Notes: a model not told the origin generated them from the letters alone. DNA of 52,699 nt from Actinomycetota bacterium (GCA_019348495.1 JAHWJI010000005.1:1-52699); one strand, 5' to 3'. Counted from the stretch's first letter, positions 1 to 7,598 are shown. Numbers and translations are program-made.

Positions 1-2
1 AG

Positions 3-371
3 AAGGACGGCGAGTACCACCTGCTCGTGTCGTCCTTCCCGTGGCTCGGTCGAAGGGGGCCGAGGGTGGGGCCTGCTGGGATCGAGGTGGGGATCTTCCG
101 CCGCCGGAGCTGGCCATGGTCCGACATTGCCGCCGTCACCTGGGACCTGGACTGGAACAGCAGGGGGACGCTGGCGGTCTGCCTCCATGGCGATCCCTGG
201 GTGAAGGTGCTACCGGCGGTGGTATGGAGCTGGCCCCGCTCCTGGGACGAGTGGCGTGGCCTCCTCGAGCAGATCCGGCCGGTGGTCGAGCAGATGGGGG
301 CGCGCCTGGAGAACCGGGACGAAGCGGCCACGCACTGGTGGCACCTGGATCCGGAGGCCCGGCGACGATAG
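3..371 (+). CDS. Hypothetical protein, C-terminal part (5' end outside the window)
   Basis: The reading frame is open from base 3 (K-D-G-E-Y-H-L-L ahead of an internal GTG at 27), so the gene most likely starts before the window. The visible ~122 residues have no signal peptide or membrane segment. The stretch G-I-E-V-G-I-F-R-R-R-S-W-P-W-S-D-I-A-A-V is typical of small bacterial PH-like domains, in which a basic strand is followed by a PWSDI turn. The tail is rich in Trp and acidic residues. It ends convergently, 23 bp from vapC. Function is unknown; the PH-like assignment is a fold guess from pattern only. Confidence 0.6.
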   Translation, partial: KDGEYHLLVSSFPWLGRRGPRVGPAGIEVGIFRRRSWPWSDIAAVTWDLDWNSRGTLAVCLHGDPWVKVLPAVVWSWPRSWDEWRGLLEQIRPVVEQMGARLENRDEAATHWWHLDPEARRR

Positions 372-394
372 GCCGAAACAGGGGCGGTCCCAGG

Positions 395-826
395 TCAGCG
401 ACGCAGGGGATCGCTCCAGCGGACACCGGGGAACCGGGAGAAGTCGGCGTCGGTGGAGCACAGTTCGGCCCCGTGCTCGATCGACAGCGCAGCCAGATGG
501 GCGTCGGTGGTCAGGTTCCCGGCGGTGCCGAGCGGTGCCAGCAGCGACCGCAGCACCATGGCGTGGCGGTCGGTGGGGTGCACGACGGTGGTCGAGGGTT
601 GGGCGAGCCAGCCGTCGACGAGATCGAGGGCTTCGTCGGGCCCCAGCGGCTCTTCGAAGACCGCAGCGCGGGTGGACAGGCGCACGAACCCCAGGAGCAC
701 GCTCCATGCCATCGCCACGGTCTCGGGTCCAGAGAGCGTCTCCTCGACCCAGCGGCGTGCCTGGTCGTGATGGGGAGACGTCTCGTCGACGGCGTACAGC
801 AGGAGGTTGAGGTCGGGCAGCTTCAC
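395..826 (-). CDS. vapC: VapC-type PIN-domain ribonuclease toxin
   Basis: 143 residues, the full length of a PIN-domain toxin. Acidic metal-binding residues are where the family has them: D5 in KLPDLNLLLYA, E/D around residues 41-45 and 66-69, and D in the C-terminal NLTTDAHLAAL and CSTDADFSRFPGV motifs. The family are Mg-dependent RNases that cut tRNA or rRNA when the antitoxin is degraded. The GTG start overlaps the stop of the upstream vapB (GTGA at 826-823), so the two are translationally coupled in the usual antitoxin-first order. Expression should follow the dyad and -10 box just upstream of vapB. Confidence 0.88.
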   Translation of the reverse strand: MKLPDLNLLLYAVDETSPHHDQARRWVEETLSGPETVAMAWSVLLGFVRLSTRAAVFEEPLGPDEALDLVDGWLAQPSTTVVHPTDRHAMVLRSLLAPLGTAGNLTTDAHLAALSIEHGAELCSTDADFSRFPGVRWSDPLRR

Positions 827-1080
827 TTGCGCAACTCGAGCTTGCGCATGACCTCTCTGTCCTCGAGATCCGCCGCCAGAGCCAGAGCCTTGTCGAGGTC
901 GAGACCCTTCCGTAGGCCCATGCGCCGGGTGGGAAGGTGGTAGGGACGGGCTTCGCCAGCCGGGCGCAGGCCGGCTCGGACCGCGTCGTTGAGCACCTTC
1001 TTGAACGAGACCTGTCGCTCACGAGCCGCCTGTTCGAGCGCCGAGGCAACGTCTGCATCGAGGGTGACGGTGGTCCTCAC
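823..1080 (-). CDS. vapB: VapB-type ribbon-helix-helix antitoxin
   Basis: 85 residues starting at GTG 1080. The N-terminal 40 residues (RTTVTLDADVASALEQAA... VSFKKVLNDAVRAGL) form a ribbon-helix-helix DNA-binding domain of the DUF2191/VapB kind. The C-terminal half is charged and would wrap and inhibit the PIN toxin. The start is chosen because a TATGAT -10 box lies exactly 6 nt upstream with no Shine-Dalgarno sequence, which suggests a leaderless mRNA. Overlap with vapC and the palindromic operator over the promoter support autoregulation by the VapBC complex. Confidence 0.86.
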   Translation of the reverse strand: MRTTVTLDADVASALEQAARERQVSFKKVLNDAVRAGLRPAGEARPYHLPTRRMGLRKGLDLDKALALAADLEDREVMRKLELRK

Positions 1081-1084
1081 CGTG

Positions 1085-1119
1085 GCATCATAGCAGCACA
1101 GACGGTGCTGTCGTGATGC
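1085..1119. promoter_or_regulatory. vapBC operator dyad overlapping the promoter
   Basis: Perfect two-tier inverted repeat: outer arms GCATCA (1085-1090) and TGATGC (1114-1119), inner arms CAGCAC (1094-1099) and GTGCTG (1105-1110), with equal 3-bp spacers and a 5-bp centre. It covers the vapB -10 box. Ribbon-helix-helix antitoxins bind such paired half-sites, so this is the likely autoregulatory operator. Confidence 0.75.
1087..1092 (-). promoter_or_regulatory. -10 box of vapBC (leaderless)
   Basis: TATGAT on the minus strand, 6 nt before GTG 1080. Normal -10 to +1 spacing puts the transcript start on the G of the start codon. The -35 region (around 1110-1115) is not a clear consensus. Confidence 0.65.
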
Positions 1120-1139
1120 TATAGCTGCGCGACGTGGCG

Positions 1140-1874
1140 TCACTCCCAGCGAAAGCGCCAGGCGGCCAGGGCGGGGGCGACGACGGCCCACGTGGCCAGC
1201 ACCGCCCAGGGACCGACGGCCACGGAGGGGGGCGCCGACAGGGCGGCGTCGAGGGCCCCGGACAGGGCGGCGGCGGGCAGTAGGCGGGCCACGGCCTCCA
1301 GTGCGGCGGGCAGACGGTCGAGGGGGAAGACCATGCCCCCGAGCAGCAACAGCACCAGGTACAGGCCGTTGGCCGCAGCCAGGGTGACCTCGCCCCGAAG
1401 GGTGCCGGCCATGAGCAGGCCGAGCCCGGCGAAGCCCACCGTGGCCAACAGCACTGCTCCGGCGGCCACCAGGGCGCTGCCCTCGGGGCGCCAGCCCAGG
1501 ACCGTGGCCACGGCCACCAACACCACCACCTGGAGGGCCTCGACCGCGAGCACAGCCAGGGTCTTGGCCGCCAGCAGCGCGGGTCGACCGAGGGGTGTCG
1601 ATCCCAGGCGCTTGAGCACGCCGTAGGAGCGCTCGAAGCCCGTGGCGATGGCCAGGCTGACCATGGCCGTCGACATCACGGCCAGGGCCAGGATCCCGGG
1701 GGCGAGGAAGTCGACCGCCTCGGTGACCCCGGTGGGCAGGGGCAACACGTCGACGACAGAGAAGAACACCAGCAGCACCACGGGGATGCCCAGGGTGAGC
1801 AGCACCGACTCGCCCCGGCGCAGCGTCAGGGCCAGCTCGACCCGGGTCTGGGCGGCCACGGCGGTGGTGCTCAT
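1140..1874 (-). CDS. ABC-2 type exporter permease (DrrB-like)
   Basis: 244 residues with about six hydrophobic segments: near 25-45, 55-75, then 100-125, 135-160, 170-190 and the C-terminal 218-238. This is the ABC-2 permease layout, and the segment with G-F-E-R-S-Y-G-V-L-K-R-L-G is the cytoplasmic coupling loop typical of DrrB/YadH permeases. Its ATG overlaps the stop of the upstream ATPase (ATGA at 1874-1871), so the pair forms one exporter. Substrate cannot be read from sequence; the family exports drugs, lipids or polysaccharide precursors. Confidence 0.85.
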   Translation of the reverse strand: MSTTAVAAQTRVELALTLRRGESVLLTLGIPVVLLVFFSVVDVLPLPTGVTEAVDFLAPGILALAVMSTAMVSLAIATGFERSYGVLKRLGSTPLGRPALLAAKTLAVLAVEALQVVVLVAVATVLGWRPEGSALVAAGAVLLATVGFAGLGLLMAGTLRGEVTLAAANGLYLVLLLLGGMVFPLDRLPAALEAVARLLPAAALSGALDAALSAPPSVAVGPWAVLATWAVVAPALAAWRFRWE

Positions 1875-2797
1875 CGGGCACCCGGGTGCGAGTCGGGCCC
1901 GGTCAGGCGCAAGAACACGTCCTCGAGGGTCTGGCGCCCGGCCCGCAGGTCGGCCAGGGACAGGTCGTGCTCGGCCAGCCAGGCGGTCAGGGCGGCCACC
2001 GCCGCCGGCGTGGGGGCGGTGTCCACCCGGTACTCGCCAGGCGTCACCTCCTCGACCGCGGCACCCAGGGCGACGGCCAGGACGGCGGTGTCGAGGCCGG
2101 CGGGGGCGCCGAAGCGGATCTCCTCGACGGGCGCACCACTCGAGGTCAACTCGGCTGGTGTGCCCGCGGCCACCACGGTGCCCCGGTCGACGATGACGAC
2201 CCGGTCGGCCACCCGCTCGACCTCCTCCAGCTCGTGGGTGGTCAACACCACGGCTGTCCCGGCGCCGGCCAGGTCACGCACCACCTGGCGCACCACCTGG
2301 CGCCCACCCGGGTCCACGCCCGCGGTGGGCTCGTCGAGGAAGGCCACTCGGGGCCGCCCGACCACGGCCAGGGCCAGCGACAGGCGCTGCTGCTCGCCTC
2401 CCGACAGCGCCCGCCACGTCGAGCTCGCCACCGAGGCCAGCCCCACCCGATCGAGCAGCTCGTCGGGATCCTCGTGGTCGGGGTGGTAGAAGGCGGCGAA
2501 GAGACGCAGCGCCTCCCGGGCCCGGATGCCGGGGTAGACGCCGCCCTGCTGGAGCATGACCCCCACGTGCCGGGTCAGCTCGGCGTGGTCGGCGATGGGG
2601 TCGAGCCCGAGGACCGAGACCCGGCCGGCGTCGGGCCGGCGGTAGCCCTCGAGGGTCTCCACCGTGGTGGTCTTGCCTGCCCCGTTGGGGCCGAGGAGGG
2701 CCAGCACCTCGCCGGCGTGGGCGTCGAAGCTCACCCCGTCGACGGCGGTGACCCTTCCGTAGCGCACCACCAGCCCGGCCACCGAGACGGCACTCAT
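1871..2797 (-). CDS. ABC exporter ATP-binding protein (DrrA/CcmA type)
   Basis: 308 residues. Walker A GPNGAGKTT at 36-44, Q-loop in MLQQGG, signature LSGGEQQRL, Walker B VAFLDEPTAGVDPGG, and H-switch LTTHELEE. A ~90-residue C-terminal extension after the nucleotide-binding domain (VEEIRFGAPAG onward) matches DrrA-type exporters (DUF4162-like). It is the first gene of a two-gene operon with the permease. The start has no Shine-Dalgarno sequence but a TAGCGT box 8 nt upstream. The divergent neighbour is serS, 75 bp away. Confidence 0.88.
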   Translation of the reverse strand: MSAVSVAGLVVRYGRVTAVDGVSFDAHAGEVLALLGPNGAGKTTTVETLEGYRRPDAGRVSVLGLDPIADHAELTRHVGVMLQQGGVYPGIRAREALRLFAAFYHPDHEDPDELLDRVGLASVASSTWRALSGGEQQRLSLALAVVGRPRVAFLDEPTAGVDPGGRQVVRQVVRDLAGAGTAVVLTTHELEEVERVADRVVIVDRGTVVAAGTPAELTSSGAPVEEIRFGAPAGLDTAVLAVALGAAVEEVTPGEYRVDTAPTPAAVAALTAWLAEHDLSLADLRAGRQTLEDVFLRLTGPDSHPGAR

Positions 2798-2805
2798 CGC
2801 CGAGC

Positions 2806-2811
2806 ACGCTA
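2806..2811 (-). promoter_or_regulatory. -10 box of the ABC exporter operon
   Basis: TAGCGT on the minus strand, 8 nt upstream of ATG 2797; predicts a leaderless or near-leaderless transcript. Confidence 0.4.
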
Positions 2812-2858
2812 CCGGGGCTCCCCCGGCACAACGGAGGGTAGGAGCACCGGGATCCCGC

Positions 2859-2864
2859 TACGGT
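2859..2864 (+). promoter_or_regulatory. -10 box of serS
   Basis: TACGGT, 8 nt upstream of ATG 2873, with no Shine-Dalgarno sequence between them; predicts a near-leaderless mRNA. Confidence 0.4.
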
Positions 2865-2872
2865 CGGCGGCC

Positions 2873-4168
2873 ATGCTCGACGTCCGCCGGGTCCGCAGTG
2901 AGCTCGACGTGCTCAAGGCCGGCCTGGCCCGCAAGGGGGCCGACACCGCCGAGCTCGACCGCCTGGCCGAGCTCGACGGCCGCCATCGCCGCCTGGCCGA
3001 GCGCCGCGACGAGGTGCGGGCCAAGGTCAATCACCTCTCCAAGGAGGTGGGCCGGCTGCGACGGGAGGCCAACCACGAGGGCGCCGAGGCCCGCATGGAC
3101 GCCAGCCGCCGCCTGGGCGAGCAGGAGAAGGCCCTGGCGGCCGAAGCCGAACAGGTGGCGGCCGAGTTGCGCGACCTGCTGTTGCGCATCCCCAACCTGC
3201 CTGCCGATGACGCCCCCGACGGCGTCGACGAGGCCGACAACGTCGTCGTCCGGGTGGTGGGCCACGACCACGAGGCCTTCGGCGACCACCAGCGGGTGCC
3301 CCACTGGGAGGTCGGTGGTGCCCTCGGCATCCTCGATCTGGAGCGGGGGGCCAAGATCGCCGGCTCCATGTTCCCCCTCTACCGCAGGGAGGGGGCCAGC
3401 CTCATCCGGGCGCTGACGGCCTGGGCGCTGCACAGCCACGCCGACGCCTTCGAGGAGATCCGCCCACCCACCCTGGTGCGCACCGCCACCATCACCGCCA
3501 GCGGCCAGCTCCCCAAGTTCGCCGACGACGCCTACCACCTCGAGCGCGACGACCTGTGGGCCATCCCCACCGCCGAGGTGCCGCTCACGTCCATGGCCGC
3601 CGGGGAGATCCTGGCCGAGGCCGACCTTCCCATGCGCTTCGCCGCGGCCACGCCGTGCTACCGGCGCGAGGCCGGATCGGCCGGGCGTGACACCCGGGGC
3701 CTGCTGCGGGTGCACGAGTTCGAGAAGGTGGAGATCCTGGCCTACTGCACGCCCGAGCAGGCCGTGACCGTCCACGCCGAGCTGCTGGGCCGGGCCGAGG
3801 GGCTGGTGGGTGACCTGGGCCTGGGCTACCGGGTGCTCGACATCTGCACCGGCGACCTGGGCCAGTCCCAGGCCCGCCAGTTCGACCTCGAGGTCTACGC
3901 CCCCGGCTGCGACCAGTGGCTGGAGGTCTCGTCGATCTCGTGGTTCGGCGACTACCAGGCCCGCCGGGCCGACGTGCGCTACCGCCACCGCGACGACGCC
4001 AAGGTCGGGTTCGTCCACACCCTCAACGGCTCGGCCCTGGCCTGGCCCCGCATCTGGGCGGCGTTGGTGGAGACCGGGCGCCAGCCCGACGGCAGCGTGG
4101 TGCTGCCCGAGGTGCTGTCACCCTGGCTGGGGGGGACCACAACCATCGGGGCGTCCCCGGTAGGTTGA
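2873..4168 (+). CDS. serS: Seryl-tRNA synthetase
   Basis: 431 residues, normal family length. It charges tRNA-Ser (and tRNA-Sec, relevant because selA/selB lie in this window). Residues ~1-105 form the two-helix coiled-coil arm that grips the long variable arm of tRNA-Ser (LDVRRVRSELDVLKAGLARKG... LRREANHEGAEARMDASRRLGEQ). The class II catalytic domain follows: TAEVPLTSM, motif 2 PCYRREAGSAGRDTRGLLRVHEF, and motif 3 in LNGSALAWPRIWAALVE. The open frame extends far upstream, but the family N-terminus MLDVRRVR fixes the start at 2873. Confidence 0.97.
   Translation: MLDVRRVRSELDVLKAGLARKGADTAELDRLAELDGRHRRLAERRDEVRAKVNHLSKEVGRLRREANHEGAEARMDASRRLGEQEKALAAEAEQVAAELRDLLLRIPNLPADDAPDGVDEADNVVVRVVGHDHEAFGDHQRVPHWEVGGALGILDLERGAKIAGSMFPLYRREGASLIRALTAWALHSHADAFEEIRPPTLVRTATITASGQLPKFADDAYHLERDDLWAIPTAEVPLTSMAAGEILAEADLPMRFAAATPCYRREAGSAGRDTRGLLRVHEFEKVEILAYCTPEQAVTVHAELLGRAEGLVGDLGLGYRVLDICTGDLGQSQARQFDLEVYAPGCDQWLEVSSISWFGDYQARRADVRYRHRDDAKVGFVHTLNGSALAWPRIWAALVETGRQPDGSVVLPEVLSPWLGGTTTIGASPVG
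4161..4166 (+). promoter_or_regulatory. -10 box of the sdh micropeptide operon, inside the serS end
   Basis: TAGGTT ends at the first base of the serS TGA and lies exactly 6 nt before GTG 4173. The same hexamer precedes the kinase gene at 13917. It predicts a separate leaderless transcript for the micropeptide-sdhC-sdhD operon. Confidence 0.5.
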
Positions 4169-4172
4169 GGTG

Positions 4173-4295
4173 GTGACGACGGCGCAGGTGGCCTTCTCCG
4201 TCGCCCTGGGCGTGGTCACGCTGGCCGTGAGCGTCTTCGCCCTCTACGTGGTGTCCACCACCATGTGGGGCAACCGGTGGTTCCGCCGGCGATGA
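4173..4295 (+). CDS. 40-residue single-pass membrane micropeptide upstream of sdhC
   Basis: GTG 4173 (or GTG 4170) to TGA 4293-4295. The product starts VTTAQVAFSVALGVV, has one ~22-residue hydrophobic helix and ends in a positively charged tail, WGNRWFRRR, so a cytoplasmic C-terminus is expected. The stop is 1 nt before the sdhC start, and a TAGGTT -10 box lies 6 nt before GTG 4173. This makes it the first gene of the sdhCD operon and a possible accessory subunit of the membrane anchor. I do not recognise the family; reality of the gene rests on position, promoter geometry and clean topology. Confidence 0.6.
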   Translation: MTTAQVAFSVALGVVTLAVSVFALYVVSTTMWGNRWFRRR

Positions 4296-4296
4296 C

Positions 4297-4677
4297 GTGA
4301 GCTCCACCACGGTCTACAAGGGCCGCTCAGGCCAGTGGGCCTTCGTCGCCCACCGCATCACCGGCGTGCTGGTGTTCCTGTTCCTGTTGCTCCACATCGT
4401 CGACGTGTCGCTGATCAACCTCAGCGCCGAGCTCTACGACGAGGTCCACCAGCTCTACGGCAACGTCCTGCTGCGCCTGTTCGAGGTGGGTCTGCTCTTC
4501 GCCCTGTTGTTCCACTCCCTGAACGGCCTGCGACTGGTGGCGGTCGACTTCTTCCCCGGCGCCGTGCGCAACGAGCGCCGGCTGCTGTCGGCGGTGGTGG
4601 TCCTCACCGTCGCCGTGGGCGTCCCCTGTGGCTACGTCATCATGAAGCCCTTCATCGACGGGACGCTCCTCGGATGA
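4297..4677 (+). CDS. sdhC: Succinate dehydrogenase cytochrome b subunit SdhC
   Basis: 126 residues with three membrane helices. The SdhC signature GQWAFVAHRITGVLVFLFLLLHIVDV includes the R-I-T-G quinone-site motif and the His of LLHIVD. The second helix ends FHSLNGLRLVAVDFF, the other conserved His-N-G-R block. It forms the heme b/quinone membrane anchor of complex II with SdhD. The downstream sdhD start overlaps its stop (ATGA at 4674-4677). SdhA and SdhB are not in this window. Confidence 0.93.
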   Translation: MSSTTVYKGRSGQWAFVAHRITGVLVFLFLLLHIVDVSLINLSAELYDEVHQLYGNVLLRLFEVGLLFALLFHSLNGLRLVAVDFFPGAVRNERRLLSAVVVLTVAVGVPCGYVIMKPFIDGTLLG

Positions 4678-5081
4678 GCACCGGTGTCTCCACCGACGCG
4701 CCGGTCCACGTCGCCTCCCGGACCACCCGGGGCCGGCGTCCCCGGCAGAACTTCGAGACGTGGTCGTGGTTCTTCATGCGCATCTCGGGGCTGGTGCTGG
4801 TGTTCCTGGCCCTGGTGCACTTCGCCCTCACCCACATCGTCAACGACGTGGTCGAGACCGACGCCGTCTTCGTCGCCGACCGTTGGGAGAACCCGCTGTG
4901 GCGCCTGTTCGACTGGACCCTGCTGGCCCTGGCCCTCCTGCACGGGCTCAACGGCCTGCGCTGGAGCATCGACGACTACGTGCGCTCGCCCGCCCGCCGG
5001 GCCTGGGTGAAGGCGGGCGTCTACACCCTCAGCGGCGTCCTGTTCGCCTACGGCACCTTCACCATCGTCACCTTCGCCTGA
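4674..5081 (+). CDS. sdhD: Succinate dehydrogenase hydrophobic membrane anchor SdhD
   Basis: 135 residues, starting at the ATG that overlaps the sdhC stop. The N-terminal ~40 residues are polar and basic. Three helices follow: W-F-F-M-R-I-S-G-L-V-L-V-F-L-A-L-V-H-F, then LFDWTLLALALLHGLNGLR, then VYTLSGVLFAYGTFTIV. The R-I-S-G and H-G-L-N-G-L-R motifs mirror those of SdhC, as usual in this anchor pair. The flavoprotein and iron-sulphur subunits must be encoded elsewhere, because the next gene (5110) is unrelated. Confidence 0.9.
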   Translation: MSTGVSTDAPVHVASRTTRGRRPRQNFETWSWFFMRISGLVLVFLALVHFALTHIVNDVVETDAVFVADRWENPLWRLFDWTLLALALLHGLNGLRWSIDDYVRSPARRAWVKAGVYTLSGVLFAYGTFTIVTFA

Positions 5082-5109
5082 GTGGTCGCCGACGAGTCAG
5101 TGTGAGCTG

Positions 5110-6420
5110 GTGAGTCGGGCCGGTCCATCGCCGTCGACCGTCGTCATCTGCTGGTCCTGCGGGCACGCCGACCAGGCCGTGGGCGAGGGCTGTCCCCGGT
5201 GCGGGGCACGGCGTCGACACCGGCCCCAAGCTCCACCACCGGCTCCCCGGTGCCCGGCGTGCGGAAGCCACGCCGGGGTTGCCGGCCAGCGGTGCTGCCC
5301 CTCGTGCGGACTTCGATTTTCGGTCCCACCGCCGTCCTCGCCGGAAGCGACACCGTCGCGGTCGCGCCGTCCGCTCGTGGCCGTGGCCGTGGCCCTGGCC
5401 ACGGCTGTGGTCGCCGCTGCGGTCTACCTGGTGGTGGGCACCGGACCGCCGGGCCTCGAGGCCCGCTGGCGCCTGCGGGCAGGCGGGGCGGTGGTGGGTG
5501 CCCCCGAGGTGCAAGGCGGGACCCTCTTCGTGGCCACCCGCGCCGGGGCGTTGGTGGCCGTCGAGGCCGAGACCGGCGCAGCCCGGTGGCGCTTCGAGAC
5601 CGGGGAGCGGGTCCAGGCGTCCCCCGTGGCCCAGGGCGGCCTCGTGTACGTGGTCACCGACGCCCCCGAGTCGGGTGGCGGGCGAGTGTTCGCAGTGGAT
5701 GCACGAACGGGCACCGAGCAGTGGCGGGTGGCGCTCGACGTTCCCGTCACCAGCCGGCTGAGCGTGGACGGAGGTCTGGTGTACGTGCCTGCCGGCGACG
5801 TCGTCGCCGTCGACGCGCTGACCGGCGAGGAGCGCTGGCGTGCAACCGTCGGCACGGGGACGGTGGCGCTCAGTGCCGGCTCGGGCGTGGTGGTGGTGAC
5901 CGGCCCCAGCGGCTTGGGCGCCCTCGATGCGGACACGGGAGGCGAGCGCTGGAGGGCGTCCACCCCCGGGCCATCTCCGGTGGCGCCGGTGGTGGCGGGC
6001 GACAGCGTTGTCGCCGGTGACGGCGCCGGCTTCCTGGTCGGGCGTGACACCGTGGACGGCACGGAGCGCTGGCGTGTGCCCGACGCCGGCCTGGCGCAGC
6101 CACCGCTCGCCGAGGGGCAGGTGCTGGTCCTGGCCACCCCCGACGGCCTGATGGCCCTCGCCGGCGCCACCGGGGAGCGGCTCTGGCGAGTGGGGTTGGG
6201 TGGTGGTGACGACGGCGACAGGGTCCGGGTGGCCACCGACGGCACCGCGGTGGCAGCCACCTCGGGCGGGCGACTGACGCTCTTCGACGCCGTCACCGGC
6301 GAGGTCCTGGGAGCGGCCGACCTGGCCGACGAGGGCCGGGCCACGCCGGCGGTCGCCAATGGTCGGGTCTACGTCGCCGAGGGCGAGATCATCGCCGCCT
6401 TCGACCGGCCTGGCGCCTGA
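5110..6420 (+). CDS. Membrane-anchored PQQ-like beta-propeller protein with N-terminal zinc ribbons
   Basis: 436 residues from GTG 5110. Residues ~14-35 (CWSCGHADQ... CPRCG) and ~49-68 (CPACGSH... CCPSCG) are two CxxC-CxxC zinc-ribbon pairs. A single transmembrane helix lies at ~88-108 (PLVAVAVALATAVVAAAVYLVV). The rest is a run of WD/PQQ-like blades with the repeat A-x-T-G-x-x-x-W-R (for example DARTGTEQWRVAL, DALTGEERWRATV, DADTGGERWRAST, GATGERLWRVG). Such propellers sit outside the membrane and act as scaffolds or binding platforms. The zinc ribbons would be cytoplasmic. No enzymatic residues are evident. It converges on the opuC ATPase with a 7-bp gap. Confidence 0.8.
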   Translation: MSRAGPSPSTVVICWSCGHADQAVGEGCPRCGARRRHRPQAPPPAPRCPACGSHAGVAGQRCCPSCGLRFSVPPPSSPEATPSRSRRPLVAVAVALATAVVAAAVYLVVGTGPPGLEARWRLRAGGAVVGAPEVQGGTLFVATRAGALVAVEAETGAARWRFETGERVQASPVAQGGLVYVVTDAPESGGGRVFAVDARTGTEQWRVALDVPVTSRLSVDGGLVYVPAGDVVAVDALTGEERWRATVGTGTVALSAGSGVVVVTGPSGLGALDADTGGERWRASTPGPSPVAPVVAGDSVVAGDGAGFLVGRDTVDGTERWRVPDAGLAQPPLAEGQVLVLATPDGLMALAGATGERLWRVGLGGGDDGDRVRVATDGTAVAATSGGRLTLFDAVTGEVLGAADLADEGRATPAVANGRVYVAEGEIIAAFDRPGA

Positions 6421-6427
6421 GGAGGGG

Positions 6428-7555
6428 TCAGCCGGCCGGGTGGGCCGGGGCGCTGCCGGCCACGCTGCGCCGGGTGGCGGCGTGGAGGGCACCGGGGGTG
6501 AGCACGCCGAGGAAGCGCTCACCATCGACCACCGCCACCCAGCCGGCGTCGTAGAGCAACATCTCCGACAAGGCATCCTTCAAGCTGGCCCCGCCTCCCA
6601 CCGTGGCCTCCACTGGTCGGGCCCGGTCGCCGGCCCTTCCCTCACCGGCGGCCCGGGAGCGGCTCAGCCAGCCCCGCAGCCGGCGCTCGGGGTCGACGAC
6701 CACGGCGTACTCGGTGCCGTCGAGCTCCATGGAGCGGCGGGTGTCGGCCAGGGTGGCGCCGGCCAGCACGAGCGAAGGCTGCTCCAGGTCGCCGGGGTCG
6801 ATGGCGGTGACCTCGAGGCGCTTGAGGCCACGGTCGGCACCTACGAAGTCGGCCACGAACCCACTGGCCGGGTGGGCCAACAGCTCAGCCGGGGTGTCGT
6901 GCTGGGCCAGCACGCCGCCCTGGGCCAGCACGGCGATGCGGTCCCCCAGCTTCACCGCCTCCTCGATGTCATGGGTCACGAACACGACCGTCTTGCGCAG
7001 CTCGGCCTGGAGGCGCAGGAACTCGTTCTGCAGCCGCTCCCGGGTGATGGGATCGATGGCGCCGAAGGGCTCGTCCATCAACAGCACCGGTGGGTCGGCG
7101 CCCAGGGCCCGGGCCACCCCCACCCGCTGGCGCTGCCCGCCGGAGAGCTGGTGGGGGTAGCGCTCCCGGTAGGTGGCGGGGTCGAGGCCGACCAACTCGA
7201 GCAGCTCGTCGACCCGGGCCGCCACCCGGGCTCTGTCCCAGCCGAGGAGACGGCACACCGTGCCCACGTTGGCGGCGATGCTCTGGTGGGGGAACAACCC
7301 GATCTGTTGGATCACGTAGCCGATGTGGCGGCGCAGGGCCACGGCATCGCCGGAGGTGACGTCGTTCCCGTCGAGCAGGATCCGCCCGCTGGTGGGCTGG
7401 ATCAGGCGGTTGACCATCTTCATGGTCGTGGTCTTGCCGCACCCCGAGGGCCCCACCAGCACGCACAGCTCGCCCTCGGCCACCTCGAGGCTGAGGTCGT
7501 CGACCGCCACGTGGCCGCCGGGGAAGCGCTTGGTGAGATGGTCGAGGCGGAGCAC
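6428..7555 (-). CDS. opuCA: Glycine betaine/osmoprotectant ABC importer ATPase
   Basis: 375 residues from GTG 7555; a TTG at 7591 would add 12 residues, but LRLDHLTKRFPGG matches the family N-terminus. Walker A GPSGCGKTT at 35-43, Q-loop VIQQIGLFPH, signature LSGGQRQRV, Walker B VLLMDEPFGAIDP, and H-loop FVTHDIEEA. After ~245 it continues into a C-terminal region with CBS-like halves (SMELDGTEYAVVVDPERRLRGWL and LLYDAGWVAVVDGERFLGVLT), the ionic-strength sensor of OpuCA/ProV ATPases. It is transcribed divergently from its permeases and binding protein with a short gap, so their expression may be jointly controlled from the same region. Confidence 0.92.
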   Translation of the reverse strand: MLRLDHLTKRFPGGHVAVDDLSLEVAEGELCVLVGPSGCGKTTTMKMVNRLIQPTSGRILLDGNDVTSGDAVALRRHIGYVIQQIGLFPHQSIAANVGTVCRLLGWDRARVAARVDELLELVGLDPATYRERYPHQLSGGQRQRVGVARALGADPPVLLMDEPFGAIDPITRERLQNEFLRLQAELRKTVVFVTHDIEEAVKLGDRIAVLAQGGVLAQHDTPAELLAHPASGFVADFVGADRGLKRLEVTAIDPGDLEQPSLVLAGATLADTRRSMELDGTEYAVVVDPERRLRGWLSRSRAAGEGRAGDRARPVEATVGGGASLKDALSEMLLYDAGWVAVVDGERFLGVLTPGALHAATRRSVAGSAPAHPAG

Positions 7556-7598
7556 GAGCTCCCTGACGCTACCGGCCGCCAGCGGGTACAACGGGGCG

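Noticed and set aside
1886-2872. In-frame upstream extension of serS over the ABC ATPase
   Set aside because: SerRS family N-terminus and the TACGGT box fix the start at 2873; the extension is antisense to a clear ATPase.
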